DNA of 22,320 nt from DATAXV01 sp036272915. GTDB taxonomy: Bacteria; Chloroflexota; Dormibacteria; Dormibacterales; Dormibacteraceae. The notes beneath the pieces were generated by a model, which had not been told where the DNA came from, ran no database searches, and saw only the letters and a list, made by a program, of their open reading frames with translations. The stretch lies in assembly GCA_036272915.1 (NCBI GenBank), contig DATAXV010000194.1:1-22320 (forward strand). Reading direction: 5' to 3'. Below, piece after piece: positions 22,091 through 22,320 of this stretch. The position numbers and the translations under genes were made by a program. Each line of letters starts with the position of its first letter. Within the stretch, counting starts at the first letter, position 1.

Positions 22091-22320
22091 TGGACGACTT
22101 CTGGCCAGAGATCCAGAAGGAGGCGGGCAGGCCGCCGACCCCGCCGGCCAACAGGCGCCCTGACATGGGCCGTCTCCAGACCGCCGCGCAGACCGGTGCG
22201 CTGCTCGCGGAGGTGTTTCAGGGGCCCTGGGGAGGGCGTGATCACCGCGCCTTCCAGACCGTCTTTCAGATGATGGACGACTTCAGGTCGGTCGAGGCCG
22301 ACCTTCAGGCACGGTTGATC
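22090..22320 (+). CDS. Partial CDS, N-terminal 77 codons of an unknown protein
   Basis: From the GTG at 22090 the frame is open to the window end with natural codon use. It reads VDDFWPEIQKEAGRPPTPPA, then RRPDMGRLQTAAQTGALLAEVFQG and FQMMDDFRSVEADLQARL. It looks soluble and helical, with a proline-rich hinge near residues 15-20. I do not recognise the family. The start has no Shine-Dalgarno and would be leaderless if the TATCCT six bases upstream is its -10. Confidence 0.55.
   Translation, partial: MDDFWPEIQKEAGRPPTPPANRRPDMGRLQTAAQTGALLAEVFQGPWGGRDHRAFQTVFQMMDDFRSVEADLQARLI

Noticed and set aside
1..22320. CRISPR array or recognisable phage-defence operon
   Set aside because: No regularly spaced short repeats and no cas, restriction, toxin-antitoxin or other defence signature were found on either strand.

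Overview
The window is GC-rich bacterial DNA with dense gene packing, many GTG starts and a mix of Shine-Dalgarno-led and apparently leaderless genes. This fits a high-GC soil lineage (Actinomycetota, Candidatus Dormibacterota or Chloroflexota). No rRNA, tRNA or other marker settles the phylum, so this is inference.

Layout. (1) 1-1552, minus strand: the edge of a probable integrated element, with a tyrosine recombinase, a small XRE-type regulator with its own operator, a small unknown protein and the first 14 codons of another gene, all tightly coupled. (2) 1553-6196: chromosomal-looking accessory genes. These are a short lipoprotein; a TetR regulator with a DUF3224 gene, divergent from a short-chain dehydrogenase across a two-operator promoter; an unknown 168-aa protein; and a second TetR regulator overlapping a VOC (glyoxalase-fold) gene. 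(3) 6197-8273: a GT39-type membrane glycosyltransferase gene bracketed by two diverged copies of a ~135-bp direct repeat. (4) 8274-10282, minus: a Gfo/Idh/MocA oxidoreductase and a TIGR02206/YwaF-like membrane protein. (5) 10345-13452, plus: a double-YggT membrane protein, a glutathionyl-hydroquinone-reductase-like enzyme and a Cys-type sulfatase, ending at a perfect hairpin. (6) 13535-19018, minus: a MetE-like methyltransferase, a small GNAT, an aldo/keto reductase, a HAD-IIA phosphatase, a nucleoside hydrolase and a zinc polyol dehydrogenase of erythritol/L-threitol dehydrogenase type; the last four lie close together or overlap and look like one operon. (7) 19154-20632, plus: a long (class II) ketol-acid reductoisomerase resembling the plant chloroplast enzyme, ending in a very strong hairpin. 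(8) 20803 to the end: a frame-broken DHA3-type MFS exporter and the start of an unknown gene.

How the genes work together. The two TetR units look like small, self-contained stress or detoxification switches. The 15.2-19.0 kb operon looks like salvage or catabolism of a nucleoside-, sugar- or polyol-type compound, but no transporter or kinase is present to name the substrate. The reductoisomerase is the only branched-chain amino-acid gene seen.

Caveats. At least two genes (the SDR and the MFS exporter), and possibly a third (the lipoprotein), contain single frame breaks where the other frame carries the family's expected sequence. This may reflect base-level errors in the assembly or real decay. 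I see no CRISPR array, no rRNA or tRNA gene and no recognisable defence system. The most distinctive items are the plant-like reductoisomerase, the repeated leaderless promoter geometry, the interlocked TetR operators and the repeat pair around the glycosyltransferase.
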